NCBI RefSeq assembly: GCF_964019385.1
Contig: NC_088649.1
Coordinates: 19,677,052 to 19,741,051 of the forward strand
Reading direction: 5' to 3'
DNA from: Sycon ciliatum
Lineage: Eukaryota > Porifera > Calcarea > Leucosolenida > Sycettidae
Length of the DNA: 64,000 nucleotides
Each line of letters starts with the position of its first letter. The stretch's first letter is position 1. A program made the position numbers and the translations under genes. Positions 42,501-52,710 of the stretch are shown in pieces. The notes below the pieces were generated by a model. It saw nothing but the letters and a program-made list of their open reading frames with translations, ran no database searches and was not told the origin of the DNA.

Positions 42501-42747
42501 AAACAACCTCCTCTTCGATTGAAAATTGGCCAAAAAGTGTGGGAAATGTATGTGCGCAGATGCATTTCCATTGGCAAGCTAATCCCTCATTACGTCATCA
42601 GCGCTCGCTCGGCGAAATTCAAAAGTCGTCTTCCTGCTCGACTCGATCGCTTCTGGAGACTCGTTCTTGTTCGAGGGGTCTTCTCTTTCACCAACCTTCG
42701 TCTTGGCATCGAAAACTCGGCGTCGAAAATGAAGCCGGAGTGCCCCT
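39510..42747 (-). mobile_element. Kolobok-like DNA transposon with ~490-bp TIRs
   Basis: Bounded by TTAA on both sides (39506-39509, 42748-42751). The TIRs start AGGGGCACTCCGGCTTCATT and extend about 490 bp (39510-~40000 and ~42250-42747) with few differences. The minus strand reads a short ORF at the right TIR (MEREVDSRCRRESEAAGS) and, at 41996-41712, LKFICDGKFGSPSDRVQRC, which resembles the DGRxDSPG motif that I associate with Kolobok-type transposases. Reading frames are fragmented, so the copy is inactive. TTAA is also used by piggyBac; the motif is why I prefer Kolobok. Confidence 0.68.
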
Positions 42748-42917
42748 TTAATGTAAATCATGCATGTCGACAAATAAACAGTGCTCACTGCACGTCCTTC
42801 TTGTTGCTGTACAAAAAGCTTCATAGATTTTCAAGACAATAATTATCGGGAATCCTCTTTATAACTTCCCCCAAAAGGTAAAAGTACCCATTTTGTAGCA
42901 TGAACGCAGTGTAGACA

Positions 42918-43148
42918 CCATAATAATACAACTCTGGCCCGGGCTGCTCTGTTTAGATGTGCTTTTTCTGGCCCGCCTAGCCGGGATCCCGGGTGGCTCG
43001 GGGCGGGATCCCGCCTCGCCGGGCCAGCCCGCTTGCCATGTAAACGCACCACAGGTTTTGTGTGCATTTGTGTACAACCCCGAGATCCCGTTGCAGGCGG
43101 GCTGGCCCGCCTGTCGACCAGCCCGGGCTGAAGCTGCACATATAATCA
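42918..43148. mobile_element. GC-rich MITE, second copy
   Basis: Ends AATACAACTCTGGCCCGGGC on the left and CAGCCCGGGCTGAAGCTGCA on the right, with GGCCAGCCCG repeats inside. Same family as 39130-39320. Confidence 0.5.
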
Positions 43149-43168
43149 CCCCCTAAAGCTGTGTGGAC

Positions 43169-43370
43169 TAGGGGTGTGCGGATAATGCTAAAAAAAGTGG
43201 CAGATTCTGCTCGAAAAGCAGTGAAATTGGCAGAACCATACAAACCTTATGGCGGGCAATTCCTCGAATTCTGCTCCATTTCTTTATCGACATACCAAAC
43301 ATGCATGAAACTTACCAGAAAAGTACCGAATTCTGGCAATTTTTCTGCCGGCATTATCCGCATGTGCCTA
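43169..43370. mobile_element. hAT MITE, 202 bp
   Basis: TIRs TAGGGGTGTGCGGATAATGC and, inverted, TAGGCACATGCGGATAATGC. The 8-bp target duplication is GTGTGGAC (43161-43168) and GTGTGAAC (43371-43378). The target is a copy of the 67-bp repeat (AAAGCTGTGTGGACCCTGGC), so the insertion point is defined by comparison with intact copies. Confidence 0.82.
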
Positions 43371-43649
43371 GTGTGAACCCTGGCTATCGCCAGACTTTAC
43401 TGAGGTTTTTTATTTTTTTTATTTTTATTTTTACAATGATCACAGCTCACAGGCAAAGACGAGAAATTGCACAAGAACAACTGCAAAACAAACAGAAGCT
43501 AGAGAGTACCACAAATAATAACTTGGTGCGAAATAATGAGAAGAAAATAATGACGCCCAACAGCTCTAAATACAAAATTAAGAAAAAGGATAATAACAAA
43601 CCACATAGCGCTAAAGCTGCACCAAATAATAATTTAAATTATAACTAAA

Positions 43650-44280
43650 CCGGGTGGAAAACCAAGAAATCATAACAAACAAAACAAACTAAATAAAAAA
43701 TGAATAATAAAAAATTAAATAATAAAAGGTAAATGAAGCCCAATATCATCAGCAGAGCCGAACCACTCCCTCCTCACCAGCTTCTTCGTGAGAGTTACTG
43801 GTGACCGCACTCGGGGAGCAGCACATCACCTCGTTCGAGTACCATTTTGGCCCGGTCCTGCGGGTCGAGCGACCATGCAGTTCATCGGCGCAGTCCTGTG
43901 GAACCAGCTCCTGCCTGATCTCCGTTCCGAGCCCAGCCACCTTCAGTTCTGTGCCCTGCTAAAAGCGCATCATGGCTCCGTTTAAATGCTTTTCGGTTAG
44001 TGTGTTTCTGTGGTATAGCGGACTGAAGAATAGTAAACGTGTTTTGCAATAATTATATGTATAAAGCTATTTTGTATATAGTATGATCCCATTCCGTTTT
44101 TGCTTTGGTGTAGCCCTGAGGTTGACTGCTTATTTATTTCTACCCTTCCTCCCTCCATACTTCTGTCCCCCCCCATCTTTCTCATTCCTTCTGTCGTCCA
44201 CATGTATCAAAGGAGGCGAAATCACCTGTTTGTGGTGCGACGTTAAATAAACTTCTACAACAACAACAACAACAACAACC
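43650..44280 (+). mobile_element. LINE 3' end, plus strand
   Basis: The plus frame at 43788-43985 ends with FIGAVLWNQLLPDLRSEPSH and LLKAHHG before a stop, the C-terminus pattern of a LINE ORF2. The 3' UTR ends with AATAAACTTCTAC and a (CAA)n tail at 44257-44280. 5' part missing. Confidence 0.6.
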
Positions 44281-44860
44281 AACGAACATGACCCGTGCCA
44301 CAGCCAGGAGTTCATTCGTAGAAGTCGGTAGCCATCAGCCAGTGTTGGTGCGTGAGGTACTTATGGACATCTTCTTTGAACGTGTGGAGCCGCTTCAAGC
44401 TGAGTGGAGCCCTTACAATTTCGCTTGGCAAGCTGTTCTATACTGAGACTACTGAAAACGGGAAGGAGCGAGAAGCATAGGCAGGTGCTCTCCTGTCCAG
44501 GACTTGCTGCAGCTGCACATGGTGCTGCTGGCCAGGAGGGGGTTAACTCCGGGTGCGCCGAGCTTCTACATGGTTGGCTGGAGGGGGGATCATGGCGGTG
44601 AGCTGGGGTGGTCCTGGGGTGCACTGGAGCTTGTACAGGTATACCAGCCCAGATACAATCCGGCGGTGGCACAGGCTTTGAAGAAGGGCACCAGGGCCAA
44701 TAATGGCCATTGCACGTTTCTGTACACGGTCGAGTCGGGCGAGGTGGCTGGATGCAGCTCCCATCCACACAAGGGGAGCATACTCAAGGATAGGTCGCAC
44801 AAAGCCGGCCATGGTAATCTAACACACGGCAAGCCCGACGGAGAACACCCAGTGTCTGGC
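44281..44860 (-). mobile_element. LINE RT C-terminal fragment, minus strand
   Basis: Minus frame at 44812-44543 reads FVRPILEYAPLVWMGAASSH, then LDRVQKRAMAIIG, a conserved post-RT segment. A frameshift follows near 44520. Its 3' end meets the (CAA)n tail of the neighbouring plus-strand LINE, so the two are tail to tail. Confidence 0.7.
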
Positions 44861-45263
44861 AGTTGATCCTAGAGGGTGGTGGCGTTCCCACGGCTGATGC
44901 GGAAAACTCTTGAATTTTTTTTTTTTTTAATCTAATAACGCCACCTGGTTGCCTTCCCAAACGCCGCGAGCGAGCCAGTCCGCTTGGAGCATGGGCCGAC
45001 CATTCCAATACTCTTCAGGGATGGGTACAGGCTCGATGGTTACGACGCCGCAGGCAATGTCCGCAAGCTTAGCCACTATACTAGCCTAGATGTTTGCTGG
45101 CGTACCAGTTTGTGTAAGCTGTAGACCGTTCACGGTAGTGCGACAACGTACTACGATGTACTATCCCATGCGTTTGTGCCAACGCGCGCTTTGACGTCTT
45201 CCACGCGTTATCCTGCCCGACCGGTGGATTTCCGTCTCTAGTTGTACCTATGTACCTACTTAG
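44861..45263. other. No recognised features
   Basis: T-rich tract at 44915-44930 and one GTACTACGATGTACTATCCC phrase at about 45149, related to the minisatellite at 47026. Confidence 0.4.
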
Positions 45264-45868
45264 TTAAGACACAATGAAATCCATGACGTCAACGCTGACC
45301 TCATTCGCCAGGTGGCTCACTCGGTATCCGTGGAACCTCCACTGCAACCGCTCTCTGGTGAGAAGTTCAGCCTCCGATCTGCGTCCTTAGACTACAATGC
45401 TCGCCTCGACATCGCTGCCAGTGGGCTATGGGGTGGCCGGTTCGAACGCGCAATGTTTGATATTCGGGTTTGCAACCCTTATGCTGCTTCGAATCGTGCT
45501 GCCTCAACCCCCGCTGTGTATGCCTACCATGAACGCGAGAAGAGGAGGAGATATGAGGAGAGGATTCGGGAAGTCGAGAGGGCCTCCTTCGTGCCTGTCG
45601 TCATGTGGGCTAGTGGTGGTGCTGGGAAAGCCGCCAAAGTTTTGTACAAGCGCTTGGCTGCTCTTATCTCTGAAAAGAGAAACGACCAGTATTCTGCCAT
45701 CATGGCGTGGATTCGCACTCGGCTGTGCTTTGTGCTGGTGAGGTCGAGCATCATGTGTTTGCGTGGTGCCAGATCGTCTAAGTCCCGCTACCTCCAGCGA
45801 GATCCGGTTCGGACCTTGCGGTTGTCGTTGCGGAGGCACGCCTGCGGCCTGAAGCATCTGACTAGTGG
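45264..45868 (+). pseudogene. Retroelement C-terminal domain (nuclease-like), copy 1
   Basis: One continuous frame from about 45264 to 45868, then the (CA)n tract. Key phrases: YNARLDIAASGLWGGRFERA, then MFDIRVCNPYAASNR, and HEREKRRRYEERIREVE with a final SSIMCLRGAR. The layout D-x(n)-FDIRV is compatible with a PD-(D/E)XK-type nuclease. I associate this domain with the end of reverse-transcriptase-containing elements in sponges and cnidarians, which is recollection and not tested here. The RT part is absent, so this is a truncated copy. Confidence 0.55.
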
Positions 45869-45968
<100 letters not shown>

Positions 45969-46061
45969 TTAAAAACTAGTTGCTTGGAACTGAATTTCAA
46001 TTGTTTTATTGTGTATTTAGTTACTGCGCAGTGCAGTACTGTGCATGCAGCTAGCTAACTA

Positions 46062-46361
46062 ATAAAACCTCTTGTACGGGCAAAATAACACATTTTGTGA
46101 AGAATCAACACAACTACATAAAAAGAATCATCAGATACAGTAATGATTACATGATTATACAGAGTCTGTCACTCAGTAAGATCACTGCAGGTTCACTGGA
46201 TGCGTGCCTCCGCCGCCACTAGCACAGCAGGGACTCAGGCAGCAAATAATTATGCTCCTTGATCCACACAGGTACAGAACATAGCACCATGCCGCTAGCT
46301 ACATACTATAAAAATAATCATATTAACTATTTTTGGTTTTGCCCGTAAGAGGCTTTTTAAC
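46062..46361. mobile_element. MITE with CCTCTTxTACGGGCAAAA ends
   Basis: Left AAAACCTCTTGTACGGGCAA and inverted right AAAAAGCCTCTTACGGGCAA. Single ends of the same family occur at 46428-46460 and 50545-50572. Non-coding, about 300 bp, boundaries approximate. Confidence 0.5.
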
Positions 46362-46561
46362 CACGTGTACTATCCCGTACTGCGATATACTATCCCGTGC
46401 TGCGATGTTTTTTTTTTTCTTTTTTTAGTAGTAAAAGCCTCTTTTACGGGCGAACAAAACACAATTTGCCATGGCGGAGGATTGAAAACAAATCACATAA
46501 TGATGACGTCGCATGTGATCAGACAGCAAGAGAAGCATAGCATAGTCCGCACAATCACGGG

Positions 46562-47012
46562 GCAAGGCTCAACGGGACACCCTAGCCTCCACGACAGCCA
46601 GGGAGGCACAGCCATCCATTGGAGGCTGCCAAACTCGGCGAGCCCCACGCAGACACATGACACTCGAACGCAGCAGGGCGAAAGACAGCCTGCAGCGGAG
46701 GTGGGCAATTAGCACAGAATACGCCTCCCTCCCACGTAGCGACTGGAGATGTGCAATCCGGCTCACCAGTGCAGCGGCACCCTTGCCGCATCCTCCGGTG
46801 GAAGAGAGCACAAAGGGAAGAAAAGTGGATCGCTCCACTTCTCGGACTCTCCGATCATATCGACGCCGTTTCTCTTGCTCATGGTGCCGGTAGCAGCCAG
46901 AGAGAGAGGAGGTGCGGTTCGAAGACGCATAAGGGTTGAACACCCGTACATCAATAAAAGTGCGTTCGAATCGACCCCCCCCCAAACTCCACTGGCCACC
47001 ACATCCAAACGA
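46562..47012 (-). pseudogene. Retroelement C-terminal domain (nuclease-like), copy 2
   Basis: Minus-strand paralogue of the 45264-45868 domain: RLDVVASGVWGG, then in another frame GRFERTFIDVRVFNPYASSN, HEQEKRRRYDRRVREVE and SSVMCLRGAR. The frame change falls exactly in a run of nine C (46975-46983). Both copies end after LRGAR. They are convergent and about 700 bp apart. Confidence 0.55.
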
Positions 47013-47025
47013 GCTTGATCCCCGT

Positions 47026-47118
47026 GCTGCGATGTACTATCCCGTACTACGATGTACTATCCCGTACTGCGATGTACTATCTCGTACTACGGTGTACTAT
47101 TCCGTGCAGCGTTATCTG
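47026..47118. repeat. 20-bp minisatellite
   Basis: About four and a half copies of TACTATCCCGTACTGCGATG. Two more units occur at 46367-46406, and one at 45145-45165. Confidence 0.85.
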
Positions 47119-47139
47119 GCAAGCGTCCGTTTCTTCCAA

Positions 47140-47481
47140 TAGACACCCTTAGCAAACAACGGTAACGCTATTTTTTACGGTACTCGTACCTTGATCACCC
47201 AAATAGCGTTGAAGCTGCAGCGTATAAACGTTATGGGGGCTGATTTATCGTTGTGACCAACGGTACGTGTTTTGGCCAAATATTGCATAGTCCGTACGCA
47301 TTTCACCTTGTATCGCGTATATGGTGACAAAAATGGTTGTACCGCGCGAAATCAAAGCTACTTTCGTGGCACAGCGTACTAAAAATAGCGTGCATCTTGC
47401 TAAAGGTCGAACCCAAATCACGCTATTTTCCCCCTTACGATAATACCGTTACAACATAACGTTTTTTGCTAAGGGTGTCTA
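47140..47481. mobile_element. MITE with TAGACACCCTTAGCAAA ends
   Basis: Perfect inverted ends TAGACACCCTTAGCAAA at 47140 and 47481, followed by related inner sequence (AACGGTAACG / AACGTTATGT). About 342 bp, non-coding. A TA target is possible if the first TA is counted as duplication. Confidence 0.75.
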
Positions 47482-47753
47482 CTGTTTTAGTGGTGTCGCT
47501 GTGGTAGGAAGTTGGCCAATCTCCGCGAGACGTCCTTGCTCAGTTGTAGCAGATTGAAAGTAGTTTTCGTATTCTAGCCTTTACTATCTTTGTAGTGGAG
47601 AACAACAGAACACAGCTCATTCCTTTTATCTAGCCAGTCACGTTTCTTAGCCTGGTGATTCCCATCGACATTTAGAACCTATCTCTTGTGCAGAATCAGA
47701 CAGCCTTGAGCCAAGAGACGTCACCTGAAGCCCCCGACGAAACGAGGAAGACG

Positions 47754-48869
47754 ATGGGGGAGAGGTATGACGAAATCCCAGCAGAGAGCAAGCATTGTAT
47801 CAACCCAGTGTACTCGCAAATCATCAAGGGACAAAAGGCCAACTACGCATTTAGAGCGGTGATTAAGAAGGGTGGACATGAGGCCATCTATAAAGTGGAA
47901 AGTACTGCCGGACATACCATGTATACGTGTCGAATTCACAAAATGGAGTCAACCGCATACTCCTACATGGATATGCTTGAACGCGTTGGCAACGGCACGA
48001 ATCGCCATGGGAGTCTGGAGTGGGCGCTTGACTATGGCGAGATGAAGCTGCCGGCCAAGGTAGAGTGGTACCATTACATTATCAGCATGATCCACGATGG
48101 CCCCGTGATGGACTGGTTTACAGCAGGACCCGGGGCCAGACTGGATTCTAACATTAGACCAACGGTCAACCTTCTCTTCACAGAGCAGATCTACTCAGCA
48201 TTAGACTTTCTGAGTGAGAGAGGCGTTTCTCACAACAACATTGCTGCGGAAAACGTCGTGCTCGCCCAACACAGGTGCCAAGTTATCATCATCGATTTCA
48301 ATGTTGCCACCACTGTGCCTGACAAAAGGTCAACCAACACGTCTGCACAGGTCGCTCGTCACACAGCATTGGACAGCGATGTGTTTGCTGCCACCGAGCT
48401 TATAATTCAATTTTATTTGGGCCGTACGATGGGCGGTAATGATGATGCTGCGATCGCGGCAGTTTCTGCTTATTTGACGAATGAGAGACAATGTGTAAGG
48501 GCTGCGGCTGTGGCACAGCAGGCCTATGACGATTTCAGGCCAGGCAGGGGCTATTCCAGTCCAATAATTGGCTTGAACAAGTACCCAGAGCACTGCCCTG
48601 ACACCAGGGGCATTTCGGACCATGTCGACGAAGACCACTCAGCCGCAATGCAGTTCCTGCTAGAGTTTGAGTTCCTCCACCCCGCGCCCTCTGGCATTGC
48701 TGTCGCGAAAGAACTTCGCGGCATTTTTCAACTCGGCTACCTTCTTGAAGGGTCTTTTACGAACCTGGTACCTCGAATAAAGCAGATCAAAGACAAGTTG
48801 GATCAACATCTTCCTGTTCCCGATCACCAAAAACAGCTAGCCATCAAAGCCATCCGCGAAGCAACATGA
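47754..48869 (+). CDS. Predicted pseudokinase
   Basis: Intact 371-codon frame from ATG 47754. The frame is open back to 47694, where TCTCTTGTGCAG looks like a splice acceptor, so an upstream exon may exist. A protein-kinase fold is recognisable: N-lobe IKKGGHEAIYKVES and YTCRIHKME, alpha-E QIYSALDFLSERG, catalytic-loop equivalent SHNNIAAENVVL (~159-170), then VIIIDFNVAT (~177-186) and the alpha-F-like DSDVFAATELIIQFYLG. Key residues are altered: HRD is HNN, DFG is DFN, and the VAIK Lys appears replaced by Arg. Catalysis is therefore unlikely, and a scaffolding or allosteric role is the family expectation. AATAAA-like signals occur at 48972 and 49053. No transposon signature. Confidence 0.72.
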   Translation: MGERYDEIPAESKHCINPVYSQIIKGQKANYAFRAVIKKGGHEAIYKVESTAGHTMYTCRIHKMESTAYSYMDMLERVGNGTNRHGSLEWALDYGEMKLPAKVEWYHYIISMIHDGPVMDWFTAGPGARLDSNIRPTVNLLFTEQIYSALDFLSERGVSHNNIAAENVVLAQHRCQVIIIDFNVATTVPDKRSTNTSAQVARHTALDSDVFAATELIIQFYLGRTMGGNDDAAIAAVSAYLTNERQCVRAAAVAQQAYDDFRPGRGYSSPIIGLNKYPEHCPDTRGISDHVDEDHSAAMQFLLEFEFLHPAPSGIAVAKELRGIFQLGYLLEGSFTNLVPRIKQIKDKLDQHLPVPDHQKQLAIKAIREAT

Positions 48870-48926
48870 TTTGAATTTGCGCATATTTATTAAAGGATTT
48901 CTCAAAAGCTTTTCTCCTGTAGAAGG

Positions 48927-48978
48927 GGGGGGGGGGTTACCTGAATGACGGAATACAGTTAATTCGCACAATAAACTG

Positions 48979-49019
<41 letters not shown>

Positions 49020-49024
49020 CCCCC
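48927..49024. repeat. G run and (CT)n microsatellite
   Basis: Ten Gs at 48927-48936 and about 17 CT units at 48982-49017 followed by C8, in the likely 3' UTR of the pseudokinase gene. Confidence 0.9.
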
Positions 49025-49084
49025 ATAGGCATCAGCCTTTCGGTAATCCTGAAATAAATATTACAACATCAACAGCGTACCCTG

Positions 49085-49785
49085 TAAAAGGCCTTAGGCC
49101 TGCGCGGATTGCCCTATTAAGGATGTGTGGAACGGACAAGGAAACGGTGTTCCACCTTATTGGCGCATGTAGTAGGCCTCGACCAAAATAATATGCTAAA
49201 AAAAAGAGCATATTATGCTCGTCGCATATCAGGGAAAACGTCCATAATATGCCAAAGGCTTAGCAAGATATGCAAAAAGATATGCCAAAATATGCTCGAC
49301 TTCAGCAGAAAGTGTAGATCATTTCAGTAAAATTACAACCTTGGAATATTCATTGGCTTCACGGCTATCATGCTTATGGTGCAAATCAAAACACATACGG
49401 AATAGTTTGGTTGGGGTGTGTCCCCAGCAACCGTAGCGATAGTGTCCATCCATGGGGAAATGTAGCAAACGCCTCAACCATTCCAAATTCATCCATAAAA
49501 GGCATTTCTGATCGCATTTTGTCCATAATATGAATGTTTTTCCTCATTTTCTTCAAAATATTTGAATTATATGCTGGCTTCATTCCAATATTCCCTTTGC
49601 CGCTCAATATGCCATAATTATGTGAACTGTCTCACAAAATATGCGGAAATATGCGCAAGCATATTTGGTCGAGGCCTAGCATGTAGGGCTTGTGCTGGAA
49701 GTCACTATGTCAATCGCCACAACAGGTTAGCAAAGTATCTCCACTGGACGCTGTGCAGAAAGTATGCTGAATCGGACATTTCAAA
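49085..49785 (+). mobile_element. LINE RT C-terminus split by a hAT MITE
   Basis: Left part reads RICGTDKETVFHLIGAC. The right part after the MITE reads RACAGSHYVNRHNRLAKYLH. Joined across the insertion this is a Cys-Cys-His-Cys-type C-terminal region with RHN, common at the end of R2/Jockey-like reverse transcriptases. The rest of the element is absent, and it is cut on the right by the foldback repeat at 49786. Confidence 0.6.
49173..49678. mobile_element. hAT MITE, 506 bp
   Basis: TIRs TAGGCCTCGACCAAA, perfect and inverted at both ends. 8-bp target-site duplication GCATGTAG at 49165-49172 and 49679-49686. The interior is rich in ATATGC/GCATAT words and has no transposase. Confidence 0.9.
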
Positions 49786-50358
49786 CGAGAGAGCTTGGAA
49801 GCTCAGGGCCCTACGCTATGCTTTTTTGCCTTGATGACCTAGACAAAAAAATGCATAGGGATGTTATAAATTCTTTAAAAAAATCCTTTTTTTTAAACAT
49901 AACCTGGGATTCGAACCCGCACTATCGCGCGCCCTGCATGCATCCCCCGATACACTTCGCATACATATTACATACTAATTCTTCCAAGTTGTTTCACATT
50001 GTGATCTTGCATTTGAAAGCCCTATTTGAATATGCATTGTGGCCAGCCGTCTTTGATGGCACGGTACGGTAGGGGATAGGTACGGGACAGGTACGATCGA
50101 GGGTAATACGACACCGTCTAGCTGCCAGCAATATTCAAATAGGGCTTTCAAACGCAGGATAATAACGTGAAGCAACTTGGAAGAATGGGTATAAATGCGA
50201 AGTGTATGGGGGAATGCATGTAGGGCGATAGTGCGGGTTCGAATCCCAGGATATGCCTGAAAAAAAAATAGGAGAATTGAAAAATAACATCCTATGCCTT
50301 TTTGCCGTCAGATACGGATAGCGCCAGGCGTGACACAAACACACAAACAAATACCAAA
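49786..50358. repeat. Foldback repeat unit 7
   Basis: Near full-length unit with both GGGATTCGAACCC arms, shortened centre (GACACCGTCTAGCTGCCAGC) and (AAAC)n end, followed by a truncated head at 50359-50450. Confidence 0.75.
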
Positions 50359-50700
50359 CGAGAGAGCTTTGAAGCTCAGGGCCCTGCGCTATGCTTGTTG
50401 CCTAGCTCATCGTGCATGTTGTTAGAACTGATGAAAATGCTTTTTCCTTTGTGTAACATACTCTCGATATAACTGCTTTCTCCCACGATTTTATCGTAAT
50501 GTTGTACGACATGCTATACGATATCCTTAAAAAAATAAAAATAAACGAAGAACAGCCTCTTTTACGGGCAAAAGCAACACAGTATGATGAAAACCTTATA
50601 CCGTACAACACCGTATATAATATATGCTCCAAGTACGGCATTTTGACATTTACATTGTATAAAACAATCTACATGCGAGCAGAATAAGTAATTTACAATT
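50359..50700. repeat. Foldback head and MITE fragments
   Basis: Head CGAGAGAGCTTTGAAGCTCA with the GCTCATCGTGCATGTTGTTA continuation. Then an inverted GTTGTACGACATGCTATACG block (also at 37155 and 51939) and a CCTCTTTTACGGGCAAAAGC end of the 46062 MITE family. Confidence 0.5.
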
Positions 50701-51032
50701 GTCCCTATTAAATATAGATCAAGATGAAGAAAAAAGATTCAACATCATTGGTTGGCAGCATTGTGCAGCAGCACGTTTCGTAGTTCTACGTAGACGGCAT
50801 GGAAAACGACTATCTACAATCCACAAGTCACAGTTTGTACAACAGACTATGACTGGAAGTAAGGTCTTCGTATTAGTCAGCAGCATAGCATGCCGTGTAA
50901 ACAACTAATGAATGGTAAATGACACACCACGACATCCATCAGAGATAGCTAGAATACTTCAAAACTTTTTAATAATACCAATTAAAATAGCGTTATCTGA
51001 GCAATAACACAAGCAAATGTTTGGGAAGTAAA

Positions 51033-51710
51033 CTAATACGCGTGTTGCCTCTTGCCTAGCACTTCTTTCTTCTCCTCTTCTTTTCCTTCCTCAGTTTTCG
51101 TCGGATCTGTCTGACATGAGGCTTCAAATGCCAAGGCAATAATACAGGATTTCTGACGAGCGACTGGGATGACTGGGATAAAATGAACACTTTCGCTACG
51201 GATATTTGTTTTCGCTGGGATACGATACGTACGTTCAAAGTGAGCGAGATCCTGGTAACACGAAGGACCCTCAGGCCAGTCCTTCCGAGAATGTACAGGA
51301 CGCTGTACAAGCCATACACTGGTGGTCTGTTCATGCCAATACTGGATGGCACTAAACAGAGAGTAGAACGGTCGGGACCCTGAGACTTTTTCGTAATACT
51401 TGAAATGAACGAAAAAGTGGACAATAGCACGTACCGCTTCTTTCCGTCCTGCTCGGCAAACCGGCAGGAATTCACGCCTCGGATCCCCTTCGAAATCCGG
51501 CAGAAACGTTGTCACCGCTTCAACATCACTCTCGAATAACGGGGCACCCCAACAAAGTCTGCTATCATCTGGTGCTTTTCTGTCTAAAGGCAAAACAGTC
51601 GTTGGATCCGCTAGATTACTCGAACGAAGCATAATATGATCGTAGCATACTTTGCAGAATCTTCGCAGCTCTAGAAATGTGAGGGTCTCCTCGCGAGCAG
51701 GTAAATCCAT
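51033..51710 (-). CDS. Uncharacterised 225-residue ORF
   Basis: Continuous frame from ATG 51710 (MDLPAREETLTF). The frame is closed a short distance upstream by a stop, so this ATG, or an exon start near the TTCAGTTTTCAG acceptor-like sequence at about 51734-51745, is the likely 5' limit. The protein is rich in aromatic residues (VHFFVHFKYYEKVSGSRPFY, IQYWHEQTTSVWL) and ends in a Lys/Glu-rich tail with KRQHAY. I recognise no domain. Its length and even codon composition make it a better gene candidate than its neighbours, but it could be transposon-derived: MITE fragments lie on both sides. Confidence 0.4.
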   Translation of the reverse strand: MDLPAREETLTFLELRRFCKVCYDHIMLRSSNLADPTTVLPLDRKAPDDSRLCWGAPLFESDVEAVTTFLPDFEGDPRREFLPVCRAGRKEAVRAIVHFFVHFKYYEKVSGSRPFYSLFSAIQYWHEQTTSVWLVQRPVHSRKDWPEGPSCYQDLAHFERTYRIPAKTNIRSESVHFIPVIPVARQKSCIIALAFEASCQTDPTKTEEGKEEEKKEVLGKRQHAY

Positions 51711-51889
51711 GACGAACAAAGACCTTAGTTAGTATCTGAAAACTGAATAACCAGACAAACGGTGACCTATCTTGCTAAAAACTATAATTATGAAACCCCT
51801 ATATCATCAAGGTGTATATCTATCTGTTTCGTTGTGGCAGACGGACCTCCGACTAGCGCTATCCCGTACCTCTCCCTATCACCGTAAAT

Positions 51890-51995
51890 ACACAAGGCGA
51901 CAGCGCCAGACATCGATACGGTGTTGTACGGTAGAAGGATGTCGTATAGCATGTCGTACAACAGTATGATGAAATTGTGGGAGCAACCAACGACC
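51890..51995. repeat. MITE fragment
   Basis: GCGACAGCGCCAGACATCGA with GTTGTACGGTAGAAGGATGT and TATAGCATGTCGTACAACAG; pieces recur at 29620-29663, 37155-37215 and 50505-50600. Confidence 0.55.
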
Positions 51996-52490
51996 ACTTA
52001 ATCTGTATTATTCTGTATATTATGTGTTTATGGATTCTCCACAGGCCTTAGCCTAAATCGAGGGAGTCTCCGTCAGCAGCTTATGAAGAAGAAGCTGAGG
52101 AGAAAAATAAAAATAGGAAATAGAATGATGCAGTATATCGTATTGTGAGTGATAGTCAGGCCAAGTTTCCGAAGATCACTAGCGAGTGCTATCCCGAGCA
52201 TAATGTTAGCATTACAAAAGCATAGACAGGATGCCTAGTACAGGAGAGCCAAGTTGCTGAAAGCTCCACAGGCAACCATGCATTCGGCCGTCAGCAGCAG
52301 TTAAGCACAAGCACACTATCAACGTAAGGACACTAATTTCTTTATTGTATTGTATCGTATTCTATGGACTTACCTCATTGGCTCAACAGCTTAATGTATT
52401 GCTAGAAAAACGCAAGAAAATCCGAATGATGCATGATTGAGCAATGGATGCGTGTGACATGTGGCCAATCAACGGAAAAAAAACATTTCC
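51996..52490. other. No recognised features
   Basis: No ORF over 60 codons and no repeat boundary identified. Confidence 0.4.
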
Positions 52491-52495
52491 ATCAC

Positions 52496-52567
52496 TTCTA
52501 ATAACATGTACGATGAGCTAGGCAAAAAAGCATAGCGTAGGGCCCTGAGCTTCCAAGCTCTCTCGTT
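52496..52567 (-). repeat. Foldback-head fragment
   Basis: Minus-strand copy of the CGAGAGAGCTTGGAAGCTCA head with its GCTCATCGTACATGTTATTA continuation. Confidence 0.65.
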
Positions 52568-52710
52568 AGGATGACCCAGAGGCGTGTCGCCTATCAAGGG
52601 GTTCACCGCTTTGAAATGTGTACTTGTACATGTATGAGCTAAAGTGAAAGTAGTGGAAAGTAAAAGTTGTGCAGCGTGAATGCGTTGGGGAGCACACAGG
52701 GGGGGGGGTG

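Noticed and set aside
47688..47753. Non-ATG start for the pseudokinase
   Set aside because: The frame begins with GTG there, which is not a usual eukaryotic start; the upstream part may be exon sequence after an acceptor, or 5' UTR.
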